64,000 nt of DNA from Hygrocybe punicea (GCA_963556145.1 OY744465.1:6262001-6326000), one strand, 5' to 3'; shown: positions 45,050 to 56,279, numbered from the stretch's first letter. The notes: generated from the letters alone by a model not told the origin. A program made the numbers and translations.

Positions 45050-48000
45050 TAGTGCTGCCAAAGTTCGGTTCAGAACCGATCCGAACCCGGTTCGAACTCC
45101 GAACCGAACCGGAAGTTCAGTTCAGTTCCAGCTCCGTGGCTGAACTGGACCGAGGGTCTGGTTCAGGGTTCAGACACTTCTTTCAGGACATGAACTGTCT
45201 CTAAACGGTCCCAAACGGTCTAACTGGCATATTCTTTACACAGCTACCAAGCCGACCCTAAATTACCCTAGCCGACATTCCATAAAAGGTGATTTTTTTT
45301 CATTTCGTGTCAGCTCACACGGTCACAGCACAATGCCTGCAGCACCCGATGGGGAAGCATTACCATCTGACTTCGAATTCTTCCAGGACGAAAGTAGCAC
45401 CGTGCCCATCAAGAATTCCCTTCTTTTAGCTGCTGCGACACCACCAACTCTTTCACACCCATGACTTGAGGAGTTGCGAGAACGAACCATGCGTACCCGA
45501 TCGCCACAGGTCCCACCACCTGCTCGCTTTGTCGCTGGCTCACATCACAGCCATAGCGCCTCAAAGAGGAAAGTCGTCGACAGCGATGAAGACTCCGCTC
45601 CGCATGGGAAGAAGGTGAAGACGACAGCTAGGATTGCTGTGGGAACTGCCTGGGAAACGATCAATGTTGACAATGACGATGACAACGATACGGCAGCCAC
45701 AGATGACGATGCAGATGAATCAATGAGCGTCGATAGTAGGGAGACCACCGACACTTGCCTTGAGGACCTTGGTAAATTATCTGCTTTGGATTCATCGGTA
45801 TCTATTATTTTTTCTATGTTTGCATAAGCTGACTCTGCTTCTTTAGAAATGCAAGCCGAGGGTATGGGCTAAGGACAAAAGATGTGCCGATGTCGATCTC
45901 ACGTTCACCAGGAAGTTTGCGGCAGATGGGCGAACGGTGATTGGCTATTGGTGTAACATGTGCAAGTGAGTCTTGATCATCATTCCAAATTTCTTGACAT
46001 CTAATGATCTACTTAGGCACGACCCAAAAACCAAGCACAAGGCATTGTTCCAGGCATCCTGCAGCACATCAACACTTCATACACACATCCGCCGTCAAGG
46101 GGGAAAACACTACACCAACTATCGCGAGCTCTGTGAACAACACAAAATCCAACCTGACGACCATTGTGCTCCTATCAAGGACACTAGTGGGAGCACGAGT
46201 CTGCAGGGCTCCATCAATCCGTTTCTAGTAGCGCCACCAAGGCCTGTGTGTTCTCGGGAAGGGCTGCTGTCGCACATATGTGAGCTTGTTGTCTTGGATG
46301 ATCAAGTAAGTAACTCCAAATTACTTGTCCGTCTGCTTCTTTCGGGTACTGATATTTTATCTAGGCATTTCAGCTTGTTGAAAAAAAATCATTCCGTGCC
46401 CTTCTCCAGTACCAGCGCCCGACCATGCTTCCTCACGACATTCCTCACCGCCAAACTGTAGCTGACGAGATATTTGCCAAGTCCCTCCGAGTGAAGGGGC
46501 TTCTTCAGGAACAGTTCAAGAACCTTGATAGTGCAATTTCATTTACGTTTGATGCCGGCACATCACAAGCATCCGACCCTTTCCTCACTGTCACCGCCCA
46601 TTGGATTGATGGGAACTGGGAGCTCCACGAGCAACTACTCGCGTTCACGGAGATTGAGGGGCCACATACGGGGCCAAACACGGGCCGAATACTTGTTGAG
46701 ACTTTCAAGGAATACGGCATCTTTACTCCTGACAAGGTATGTTCACTAAGTATGATTCCTTGTTGATGTTGACTATTTTATAAAGCTCGGCTGGGGTGTT
46801 GCCGACAATTCAACCACTTGTGACAGCGCAATTTACCATGTAGTGAGGGAGATCGACCCAGCTCAGAAGACATGGCTTGCGAAGGAGCGCTGTGGACGAT
46901 GCATGGAGCATTCTGTCAATTGTGCCACACGCGCCTTTATATCAGCCGTGGCGCCAACCCCCATCCATTTAATGAAGCGAAAGTTGAGCAAGAAGGCCAC
47001 TGTTGAGGACTGCGATGACGAGGAAGATGAACCATATTATGTTCAAGATCGCTTTGATATCATGGATAGTACGACGATAGAAGATGAGGAAGACCCCGAT
47101 GGCGATTTCGATCCCAAGGACCTTTTAGGCAAGATTCTTGCATTTGTGAACCAAGTTCGTTCGTCTCCACAGGCACGTTCGTACTTCAGCAAGCTCTGTG
47201 TTGAGGAGAATATCTGCCCCCTTCAACTCCTGAAGTGGGTTCGGACTCGTTGGGCATCGTTGTATGATCTCATCACTCGACTTCTCAATGTATGACTGGT
47301 ATGTTTACGTGCTCCATTCAGACAGTTGCGCGGCTAAAGTCCTTAACAAGGCATGCACGAAATTTGCCTTGCTGGCCGACAGTTCACCACATGTGCCAGC
47401 CCTCACCGGGACAAAGAGCTATGGGATGTTCAAGTTAACTGCTAGCGAGTGGAAACTTTTGGAACTTATTCATGATTGCTTAAAGGTATGCGCTCGTTGT
47501 AATTGCTATCCTCCTATGTTTCTAATGGTTACACATAGGAACCTGCTCTAGCATGTCAAAGTTTCTCAGCCGCAACTTGTCCGACCATTCAGCAGGCTTT
47601 CCCAGTTCTCGAGTTCATGCAGGAGAAGTGGGAAACCATGGCACAAGTTGATAAGTATGCGCCAGTCGTCAATGGACTGGAAAGCGGCATTGCCAACCTT
47701 CACAAGTGGTACAGGAATATGGATGACACCGATATTTATTTCATCTCACTATTGCTTGACCCCAGCATCAAATTGGAGTATTTTAAGACCCATTGGGACA
47801 AAAGTTACCTTGATCAGGGGATGGAAACTCTCTACGAAGTTGTGAGTATCGTTAATTTTGCTTTTTGTCATTGAGTTGACATCGGGTTAGTTTGATCGCT
47901 ATTCCGACAAATCCGCTGACAAGGATGTGCCAGCAGCTGTGGAGTCGTCTGCGGTGGATCAGGCCGACACAAGCTACAGCACGGCTTGGATGCGTCGCGC

Positions 48001-48695
48001 TGTCCAAGCTCATGTCCAAGCTGAACGTGCAGCTGCTGATCCTCGTCGCGAAATAAAGGAGTACCTCGCAGGCCCACTTGATATAGCATGTGTCAATGTG
48101 TTACTCTGGTGGAAGGTTAGCTTATCGTATAGATACCTCTAGCGTATGCTAACCATTCTCGCAGAATCACGAAGTGCAGTTCCCAACCCTAGCCCGCATT
48201 GCGCGGGATTACCTCGCCATTCCTGGCTCCTCTGTTCCATCGGAATGTGTTTTTTCAAGCATGCAACACATCGGCACTGACTTCCGCAACTCTCTCGAGC
48301 CCCACATGTTTCAAGCCCTCCAAATTCTCAAGGCTGGATACAAAACTGGTATGATCTCGGCAGCGGATGAAATCAAGGAGAATGAAATCTCGGCGGAGAA
48401 AGCGAAGCAAAGTGAAATCCCTGCGGCAGGTGTTGCAGGTGATATTTAAGCTCTAACCAGCGCCGCATAGCTGGTACTTGTATTTACAAAATGTCAGAGT
48501 CATTCAAAAGCAATATATGGACAATTTCCATACTGAACGGTTCATGAACCGGGTTCGGGCCGCGAAAAAAAAATGTGAACGGTTCAAGTCGGTTCAGGTT
48601 CAGTTCACGTGAAAGTCTGAACTGAACTCCAAGTTCAGTTCAGAGTTCAGCCAAATTGGGTCTGAACTGGACTGAACTGAACTTTGGTAGCACTA
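45050..48695 (+). mobile_element. hAT element with transposase gene, 3.6 kb
   Basis: TAGTGCTGCCAAAGTTCGG to ACTTTGGTAGCACTA, flanked by GAAGGGAT (45042-45049 and 48696-48703). It is the only hAT-type element in the window that encodes a transposase. Subterminal GGTTCAG/GAACCG words resemble those of the non-autonomous copies at 24,041 and 26,506, so it may represent the family that mobilised them. Confidence 0.92.
45333..48449 (+). pseudogene. hAT transposase, nearly complete
   Basis: Exons that join in phase: 45333-45797, 45847-45965, 46017-46305, 46365-46736, 46786-47289; later exons cover 47,325-47,486, 47,540-47,841, about 47,890-48,115 and 48,165-48,449. Exon 1 is acidic and Ser-rich with a nuclear-signal-like KRK and KKVK. 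Then come a zinc-finger-like C..C with H (WCNMCKHDP, TLHTHI), FTFDAGTSQASDPFLTVTAH (first catalytic Asp region), GWGVADNSTTCDSAIYHVV, LQLLKWVRTRWASLYDLITR (the RW-containing motif), and the C-terminal hATC dimerisation motif, PTLARIARDYLAIPGSSVPS and ECVFSS. A TGA at 45,462-45,464 interrupts exon 1 where CGA would be sense. The 47,290 junction is unresolved. Otherwise it reads through. Confidence 0.87.
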
Positions 48696-49424
48696 GAAGG
48701 GATGGATTGTGTTAGACAGTATGAATTGTATTTTGCACAAGTACTCCATAATCAGACTTAGCAAAATTGTGGCTGGCTTTGTTTACTAACATTTTCTTCA
48801 AGCCACTGTAGAGAGGTGAAGGGGAAATAAGAGTATGGAGTTTTAATTAAAGCACATGTTTTGGTGTCGCCTCTTAAATATATTTGCCTTACGGTATTGG
48901 ATGGGGCCCCTCACCTCTCGGAAGTGGATTGGCAGGAGCCTGGGCTAGAAGTACATATACCGTGTTTTTCCTCATTTTTATCCTTTCAGCCAATATTGCT
49001 TGTTCCACGTTTGTGTGCATTAGGATTGAAATATTACATGAATTCCAAATGTTGGCCAAAAGGACAAAAATGAAGGAAAACACGGTACATGTACTTCTAG
49101 CCCTTGAAAAACTAAACAAGTTTCTTCCTACAATCTTCTTCACAGGACTTCATCTGACAGTATAATTTGATAATACCATTTTGGGTGTCAAAAACTACTA
49201 GTTTACATTTTAGTTCATCCACAGCTCACCGTATACTAAATATTGTCCAAATCTAATTACAGCAGTACAGAGCCCTTAAATAATAGTACAACTTTCCCTC
49301 TATAACCATCTCAATCCATGCAGTATTTCATGAGATACAAGATTCAGCACTTGAAATTCCACTAAGTCAAAATTTCTCAATTGAAAAAAAAAAAAGCTGG
49401 GAGTGCCATGAATTACTAAAACGG

Positions 49425-50044
49425 TGTAGAGGCTCCAGGCCCTCTGGACCCGAATCCTCTTCATATCCCACTTCATCCCCGTCCATTCCCATTCACGTAT
49501 CGTCGATTCCGCCCGATTCCGGTTCTCTCCGTCAATTCCACTCCGGATTCCGCCTCCGGAATCGTTCCTACTCAAGATGCGATGTCTCTAACGACCCAGA
49601 ATCACTACGTATATAGTTACATATGATATATCTTCGTTTCCCGTTACTTAGTACATAGCATCATTCCTCCTATACTCCGCTCCACCTCTCTACCATCAGT
49701 TACAGCCTTCGCTTGTAGTACATGGTTACTACAGCACAGGATCTCTCCCAGTAGTATAAAAGATGTACCCTTATACTACAACTATCAGAATATTACACCG
49801 TATCATATTATATCCCACCATATCATATTGCATCCCTTCAGTTCTATTTCTTAGTCCTCGCTTTGTATCATCTCCATATTAGTCTTCGTACTCCACTCCC
49901 TTCACTTCCCCTCTGATCCGGAACCCTGGATTCGGGTTGGATTGACTAGACACCATAGAAAGACTAAACTCCTCTGATCACTTCTTAGCTGATCACCACT
50001 TTCGTAGATTCCCATTCGGGTCTACAACCGAACTCGCCGTCACA
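49425..50044. mobile_element. Solo LTR, about 620 bp, in the outer foldback's end repeat
   Basis: TGTAGAGGCTCC to CCGTCACA, with ACGG on both sides (49421-49424 and 50045-50048). TAGTATAAAAGATGTACCC near 49,755 is a plausible promoter core. No internal region. The insertion separates the outer foldback's terminal repeat into AATTACTAAAACGG and CTG. As with the solo LTR at 15,950, the duplication reads as 4 bp, or 5 bp (AACGG) if the last A is not counted as LTR. Confidence 0.72.
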
Positions 50045-50083
50045 ACGGCTGTAACAAAGTCTGTATATTTATTTATTTGATTT

Positions 50084-51802
50084 CATCAGGAAATGGGGTT
50101 CGGTCTTATCCCGCCTTAGTCAGCTCTTAGTCAGCACTTAGCTGTCTTAGAGCGTCTTAAGCACTAAGACGACTAAGACGAAATTAAGTAGGTCTCTCTG
50201 CTTGAATGACTTAAATCTGACTTATTGTCGACTTATCAATCTTAAATAGTACTTATTCTTCTATTATTTCACTGAGAATGGATATTTGCAGAAATCAATA
50301 AAATATATTACTATTATATTAACTACAGGACAAGTACAGTATGTTCGAGTAAATTATGCCACACCCAGTATCCAGCTGGTGCTGCTACTGCCGCCGCCGC
50401 CGCCGTGCTGCTAACGGTGGTGCTGCGGCTGCTGGTGATGCCATGCTGGTGGTGCTAGTGGTGCTGGTGTTGCCGCCGCCGCCATGCTGGTGCTGGTGGT
50501 GCCACCGTTTCTGGTGGTGGTCGTAGCATAGCCACCATTGCTGGTGGTGGTGGTGTTGCAGCCGTTGCATTGCTGCCACTGGTGGTGGTCGTAGCGTAGC
50601 CGCTGCCGCCGTGACGGTACTGGTGTTGGTGTTGGTGCTGCTGCTGCCGCTGTGCTGGTGGTGGTGCCACCGTTTCTGGTGGTGGTCATAGCGTAGCCAC
50701 TGCCGCCGTGCTGGTGCTGGTGCTGATTCTGGTGCTGGTGGTGCTGGTGGTCCTACCGCCGTCGTGTGCTATTGCTGGTGGTTCTACCGCCGTGGTGGGC
50801 TATTGCTGGTGGTGCTACCGACATGATGGAGCTGGTGCTGGTGGTGGTCGTAGCGTAGCTGCCATTGCTGGTGGTCGTGGTTGTGGGGGTCGCAGCGTAG
50901 CTGCCATTGCTGGTGGTTGTGGTCGTGGTGTTGCAGCTGTTGCGTTGCCGCCACTGGTGGTGGTGGTGCCGCCATTTCTGGTGGTGGTCATAGCGTAGCC
51001 GCTGCTGCCGTGATGGTGCTGGTGTTGTGTTGGTGCTGGTGTCGCCGCTGGTGGTACTGGTGGTTCTACCGCCGTGGTGTGCTAGTGCTGGTGGTGCTAC
51101 CGATGTGATGGTGCTGGTGCTGGTGGTGCCGTTTCTGGTGGTGGTCGTAGTGTAGCCGCCGTTGCTGGGGCAGTGGTGGTGGTGGTGGTGGTGGTGGTGT
51201 TGCAGCCATTGCGTTGCTATCACTGGTGGTGGTGTTGCCACTATTATGTCGCCGCTGGTGGTGGTGGTGGTGATGCCGCTGGTGGTGTTGCCACCGTTGC
51301 GTCGCCGCCGTCACTGGTGGTGGTGGTGGTGGTGATGTTGCCGCTGTTGCATCGCTGTCGGCACCAGTGGTGGTGGTGTTGCAGCCATTCCATCGTGGTG
51401 GTGGTGCCGCCATTGGGTCTTTGCCATGGTCACTGGTGGAGAAGGAGGTTGTGGCGGTCGTTTAAGAGAGGTAGCGCTTACCTTGTTGTTAAAACGAACC
51501 GTGTACAAATAAAGCCAAAGTTTGGACTTAGAGAAATTTTCGACTCACCACTTCAATGTATATTACATAATCATCCACACTGAACTACGAAAAAGTGTTA
51601 AGGAAGCAAAAAGGGTAAAGACAATGGAATATATGAAAAGTAAAAAAAGTCTTAAGAAAAATAAAAACACAAAGTAAAAGTGTATGTTACTTAGTGCCTT
51701 AGATATACTTAGTCTACTTATCGGACACTTAGTTTACTTAGCCTCTTATGGCTTGTGATTAAGTCAGCTAAGTCAAATAAGTCAAAACCCCATTTACTGA
51801 TG
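50084..51802. mobile_element. TIR element with GTG/GCC triplet core, class uncertain
   Basis: CATCAGGAAATGGGGTT at the left and AACCCCATTTACTGATG at the right form a ~15-bp inverted repeat with one mismatch. Subterminal sequence is full of CTTAGTC/GACTAAG words. The flanks (GATTT and TTGAG) show no certain target duplication, so the superfamily cannot be told. Between 50,370 and 51,440 the sequence is an impure GTG/GCT/GCC triplet island. No transposase. Confidence 0.7.
50370..51440. repeat. GTG/GCT/GCC triplet island, about 1.1 kb
   Basis: Words such as GGTGCTGGTGGTG and TGGTGGTGGTCGTAGC repeat with variation. The minus strand is open as poly-His/Thr/Ala and the plus as poly-Val/Leu. A ~90-base unit (GCCGTTTCTGGTGGTGGTC...GCGTAGCCRCTGC) recurs at about 50,500, 50,670, 50,970 and 51,120, suggesting local duplication in addition to slippage. 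Confidence 0.88.
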
Positions 51803-52308
51803 TTGAGAGGACGAGGATATGCCGTGCAAAGCAATGGCCCTCGAGCACAAGTGTTTTACTGATGTACTCACTGCCACGGTGATGTCAAGGACGCGCGTCC
51901 TTCTCGGAGGAGACGAGCAAAACAAAGAAGACGCACCAAGATCCACGATCAGCTGTTGGTGATCTAGCCTCTCAGAGCCGAGTCTGTACCACTATTCCAA
52001 AGTACTCGTCGTTACTGTCATCCTCGGTATCAAAATAATCCTGCCATCTCAATGTTGCCTTACTCCGAGGCTGAATGGGTGAAATAACGTGAATGAGGAA
52101 GGCTAATACTAGGAGAGTCAAATGAGGATGTTGGAGGCAAATTGGAAGCGACTGCCACGCTGACATTAGGGAGGTTGGGAGGACATATCACGACAGGGTG
52201 GTGGATGTAGCGAAGTATATTTTTGGTCCTACGGACAGAGCAAACCAGGCGACACGCGCAAATTCTTGCAACCAACAATGAAGGTATATGATAAGAAATT
52301 TGAGGGAA
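51803..52308. other. Host sequence; from 51,960 the downstream part of the duplicated locus
   Basis: 51,803-51,960 has no recognised feature. From about 51,960 the sequence matches 6640-6965, ending just beyond the stop of the membrane protein gene. No gene is called here. Confidence 0.6.
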
Positions 52309-53672
52309 CTAGATGTGCGGTATGAAACGGGTCCAGTCCGCAGTGCGATACGCTCCAGGGGGGAGAGACCTCAGAGCCATAAAAGGGAGTACCAGCAACG
52401 TGAGGCGGGCAAAAAAGTACAGAGCAAACGCCAGGATCAAAATGATCGAAAGAAAGAGACTGATGAAGTCGTTCAACTTGTCATGGATGATCAAGAACAA
52501 CAACGTTATCAGAAGTGGCACGACGGTCACCGAAATAGCAGAGACTCGCCAAAGCAGTTGTTCGGTGTGCGTTGGAAAGTAAAACGCCCAAGCAACACAG
52601 TGAATCCCACCAAAAACAATTCCAACAACCGCACTCATGATGTTATCCCTGAAATCGGATTTCTGCTCTGGACCGAATGTTCCCACCCGTCTTCTGTGCG
52701 ATTCGAAGCTTTCTCCAAAGAGAATAGGAAAAAATACGAACCATGGAAAGAGAACGATGGTAACCAGTACCCCAACCTCATGCACCGATGCTGCAATGGC
52801 TCGATAAGCCTCTTTCAGGAAGTCGGCCAGTCCTCGCTTGAATGCATTCCACAGCAAAAGTAAACTTCCCTCCGTTGCCGCATCGTTTGCTCTGTATCCC
52901 CTTCTGTCCTCTCCCTCGTCGTGTCCCTCGTCCGTGTTCCTGTCTGCCCACACTCGTACAGGGTGACTCACGTTGAGAGGCTTATTCCACCACTGAACAT
53001 ACGTGGCAAGGTTAAGCACAGCGAATGCACTCGTCGCAACTTCCAACTCTGTCACAGGAAGGCCTTCAATTGCCCGCGCGATACACTGGAGAATGAACCA
53101 CCCCGTTTGGAGTAACGCGAATGATTTCGATAGTACGTCCCCTTTACTTCTGTCTTGGATCTCCTCCTCCAATAAACTCGTTTTGTGCTTCTCAGGTAGA
53201 TCAGGGATATCGTCGATCGTGATTGTGCGGATCGGTACGCCATTTTCATCGCACTGCATGAAACCACCCATTACAACAAAGAACCCATGCGTCTTTGTCC
53301 ATCCATACTCTAAAATATATCACCATCAATCTCGCACACTCTTCCAGAACATGTATGGCTCTCACTCTGGTTATCCTTGGCAATCTTGCATGCTGCGATC
53401 AACTGTCGTGTCGCCCATCCCACAATTAATTCAGGTACCAGCAATGCCAGCAACATCATCCACACACGACGTGCGGCTCTCGTGCCCCAACTATCTTCTG
53501 GCGCCGGGATATTCGGATGGATCGCGAGCCAGATACAGGCGAATAATGTCACAAGACAGCTCCAAATGATATTCCAGATGGTTCGGCATTTATCCAAGTC
53601 GTGGCAAGAGGATGGCGCGAGGTTTATGACCGAAGATGTGTTGGCTAACGTCTCAAAGACGGTGATGATCAT
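52309..53672 (-). CDS. Polytopic fungal membrane protein, intact copy B
   Basis: Two exons, 53672-53366 and 53309-52309, with a 56-base GTGAGA...TTTTAG intron; phases agree and the product has 435 residues. In order: CRTIWNIIWSCLVTLFACIW (helix 1), HPNIPAPEDSWG, VWMMLLALLVPELIVGWATR (helix 2), GFFVVMGGFMQCDENG, then the family's hallmark EEIQDRSKGDVLSKSFALL, CIARAIEGLPVTELEV, FAVLNLATYVQWWNKPLNV; an acidic stretch (DRNTDEGHDEGED); and four or five C-terminal helices ending RTADWTRFIPHI. This is an expanded agaricomycete family of unknown function. A Met at 53,672 starts this copy and is also present in copy A, just in front of VFETLANTSS; no signal peptide is evident. Upstream, the neighbour gene's stop is only 10 bases away. 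Confidence 0.82.
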
Positions 53673-53681
53673 GGTGCACTG

Positions 53682-54773
53682 TCAAGCTCTCTGCCCTGAT
53701 CCTCGAGTCATCAATGTCACCATCTCAAAAGTGATGCCGAAGAACCATTGCAGGAGACCATGGAAACCGTCAGCTTCAAACTGAGATACGAGGGCATAGA
53801 GTACACCACATATGGTAGCAACGGACCACCGGACTGATAGAAAAGAATTCTTGAGGAATGTAACGGGATGAACCGTTTCCGCTCATCCTACCAAAGTATT
53901 TCTTCTTCTCTATCACTGTCAAACAACGCCCACAGCATGTACTCCCTTCTTGATGAAGCTAGGAATGCAGTTCTCGCCCTCTAGGATGGCGAATCCCTGA
54001 AGAGAGAAGCTTCGCTACTACAGCATTTGAGTGAAGAAGAAAAAACTCACCGCACGTTCATGCAATCTTGAGGTCTGTCTCGAAACCAAATAAGACCAAG
54101 ATCATTGACGGAATGTCCGGTTTCTAGCCGTCCCCACCTGCCAGGGCACACCTTGCATCTTGGCGATCCATTGCATTCCGCAACAACAGCATGAGATCGT
54201 TGGTGAACCTCCACTGAACATAGTAATATAGCGTCAAATTACCTCCCTCGGTCCTTGGTCCTGGTGGAAATGCAAGGAAGTTAACATTTTGGAAACCAGC
54301 GAGAAGATTCGTACTAATTTCGTCGTTTTTCATCAGGGTTGCATCCCAATACATGACTCGCACAAGTCACGTTGAGCACCCTCTAGGACTGTCGGTGTCG
54401 ATGTCAGGAAGGATGTGGTGCTAGATTCAATTGCTGTGCCGTTCCGGCACAAACGCTGTGACGCCGATCTCCATCGTCAGCACTGGCATCAGCCTGAGTG
54501 TGCCACCAATAACTCGAGACATACATTCTGATATGGCATCTTTCCAAAATCCTGCCCGTTCATCTGCACTGGCAGCCATTCCATCGAACTGTATTCACAA
54601 GTCAGCATATGTTCAGCGACAAAAACAACAGTCATCATCATCACGTACTTTTTCTTGTTCGCGGTGTCATTACCCGCCGAGTCCTTCCACGTGTTGTCTT
54701 CCTCGACGTCCACTGATATCGTCTGGGAAGAGGGTATAGGCACGAGGTTGCAAAAAATATTCACCGTACTCAT
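53682..54773 (-). CDS. Neighbour of the membrane protein gene, copy B, function unknown
   Basis: Minus strand. Exons read, in order: MEWLPVQMNGQDFGKMPYQ (near 54,570), a gap with introns, WDATLMKNDEISTNLLAGFQ and NFLAFPPGPRTEGG followed by LTLYYYVQWRFTNDLMLLLR (54,355-54,140), and a final exon with VATICGVLYALVSQFE and LQWFFGITFEMVTLM, probably a membrane helix, ending in TGA at 53,682-53,684. Exon borders are not settled. I do not recognise the family. Related remnants are at 8340-9200 and 56,280-56,560, so the piece is part of a small local gene family. Confidence 0.5.
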
Positions 54774-56270
54774 CGAGAACGATCATATTGATGACCACGT
54801 CCAAGCCCTCTAGGTAGTGGTGAAGTTATTCTACAATGTGGCCTGTACCCTGCCTGGCAAATATAGCTGTCCTTTCCATTCGACCTCTCTGCTCATTATC
54901 TGAGCATCGCAGCTAAGTGGCTTGCGGAACACAGCCTTGCTAAGCTGGTAAAGTTGTTGGTAGCCTTGGGCAATCCGCGTACCTTGTTTAAGCTTTGCGC
55001 GCCGCGACCTCGTCAAGTGATTCGGAGCGGTGAGGACTACGGCTCGGCACACAGAACGGCCAATACCAAAGGTCGGAGGGTCTAGTGAACAGGCTGGATA
55101 ATGCCGCCTGGGTAACCGAGATGTCTGGCAAATTCGTTGAGAGAGAGAGAAGCTTGGTTACTACATAATCTGACCGAAGAATGAAACTCACCTCCTTTGT
55201 GGGATGTTGGCGCAATCTCAGTACCTTTTCACGAAAGCCAAACTTCTTGTTGAGACATGTCCATTTTGTACCTACCCTTGACCTCCCCGACGGATCAGCA
55301 GCACAGATGACGAGCTTGAGTATGTTGATGGCGGATTGGAGGTAGGCCCGATGGAACATTTGCGATAACTTCGTCAAGCGCTGGCTCGGAGCCTTGAGCT
55401 GTCTGACGACTTCGGTCAATCACTTGCACCATACACTTACGAGTTGTGATGTTCCCTGCATAACACCTCGAAGGCTTGAACTGGCGTAGTTGACCAATAA
55501 AATGTGTAACTCAGCAGCATTCAACACCTAAGCCGTATCACCAACAGAGGGAGCTTACTAGCCTGAACTATTCCTTCGCTAGCTGAATTACATGTAAACA
55601 GATTCGCCAGGGGGTATGTGTCGCGAATTGGGTGGTTCCGAGTCCAGATGTAAGCGCATGTAAGCCTCGATGTATGCGTAACAGTAAGGCGTCCTCCGAG
55701 TCCTCGTCGCGTTTCTTTTGAATTCGATCGACAGGCGGGCCGCAACATTCCCACACTGGCCATCAACATCAATACCGTGACGATGAGTATACTGTCCGAC
55801 CGATCGTCGTCTGCAATGTCACCGCTACCCTGACTAGCTACCAACTATTCCTATACATCCTACAGGTTTTCAATCCATCCGGTGACTCGAACAGATCGTC
55901 ACTCTCCAACCCACATCTCTTTAGCCCTACCGTCGCCGGCCCCCACAAACTCGTCCCCCACAATCGGTGCTAAAGTGCGGTTGGTTCCTTTTCCACCCGT
56001 GCCGCATGCTCGCTCACCTTCTTTCCTTAAAAACTTTGGCAATTCACCGGATGCGTCCCTTCCATCTTCTGGTTTGGACTATTCTGTACCCCATCACCGC
56101 GTATCGCAAAAAGTGAGCAGCAGAGTAAACACTGGACATTGATTTTTGACGGCGAGGGCCTCGGGTGTGTTTGGAAGACGACCTCTCATAGAATGAACGA
56201 TTGTTACATGCATACAGCGGCAACGGACTAATACAAGACCAAACCTAAACCTTGAGAACCGCAACTCCCG
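54774..56270. other. No confident gene
   Basis: Minus-strand open stretches (55,419-54,988 and 55,844-55,521) have some coding flavour. They include a plausible exon with VVTKLLSLSTNLPDISVTQ and LSSLFTRPSDLWYWP before an intron-like gap, but no domain I recognise. A plus-strand frame at 55,882-56,142 is Pro/Ser-rich and unsupported. 56,143-56,270 shows nothing. Confidence 0.35.
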
Positions 56271-56279
56271 CAGTCATTT

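Larger units (their letters stand above)
43814..48942. mobile_element. MULE-like foldback element (9-bp target duplication)
   Basis: Ends CAGGCTCCTGCCAA and TTGGCAGGAGCCTG, flanked by GGCTAGAAG (43805-43813 and 48943-48951). A 9-bp duplication is the signature of Mutator-like elements. Apart from insertions, its arms are long inverted repeats: 43,930-44,760 pairs with 44,830-45,040 and 48,700-48,850 (for example GTTAGTAAACAAAGCCAGCC against GGCTGGCTTTGTTTACTAAC). It encodes no transposase. Confidence 0.85.
43480..50051. mobile_element. Foldback element, copy 3, opened by a MULE and a solo LTR
   Basis: The left arm (CAGCCATTTTAGTAATTCAT, through GAGGGAAAGTTGTACTATT, to GGCTAGAAG at 43,813) returns as its complement from 48,943 to 49,424. 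The final CTG lies at 50,049-50,051, after a solo LTR. TA flanks both sides (43478-43479 and 50052-50053). Same family as the copies at 16,914 and 17,971: shared words include ATCTCATGAAATACTGCATGG. Its own length without insertions would be about 0.8 kb. Confidence 0.85.

Noticed and set aside
50753..51413. Poly-His/Thr frames of 100-162 codons on the minus strand
   Set aside because: Compositional openness of a GTG/GCC triplet island inside a TIR element.
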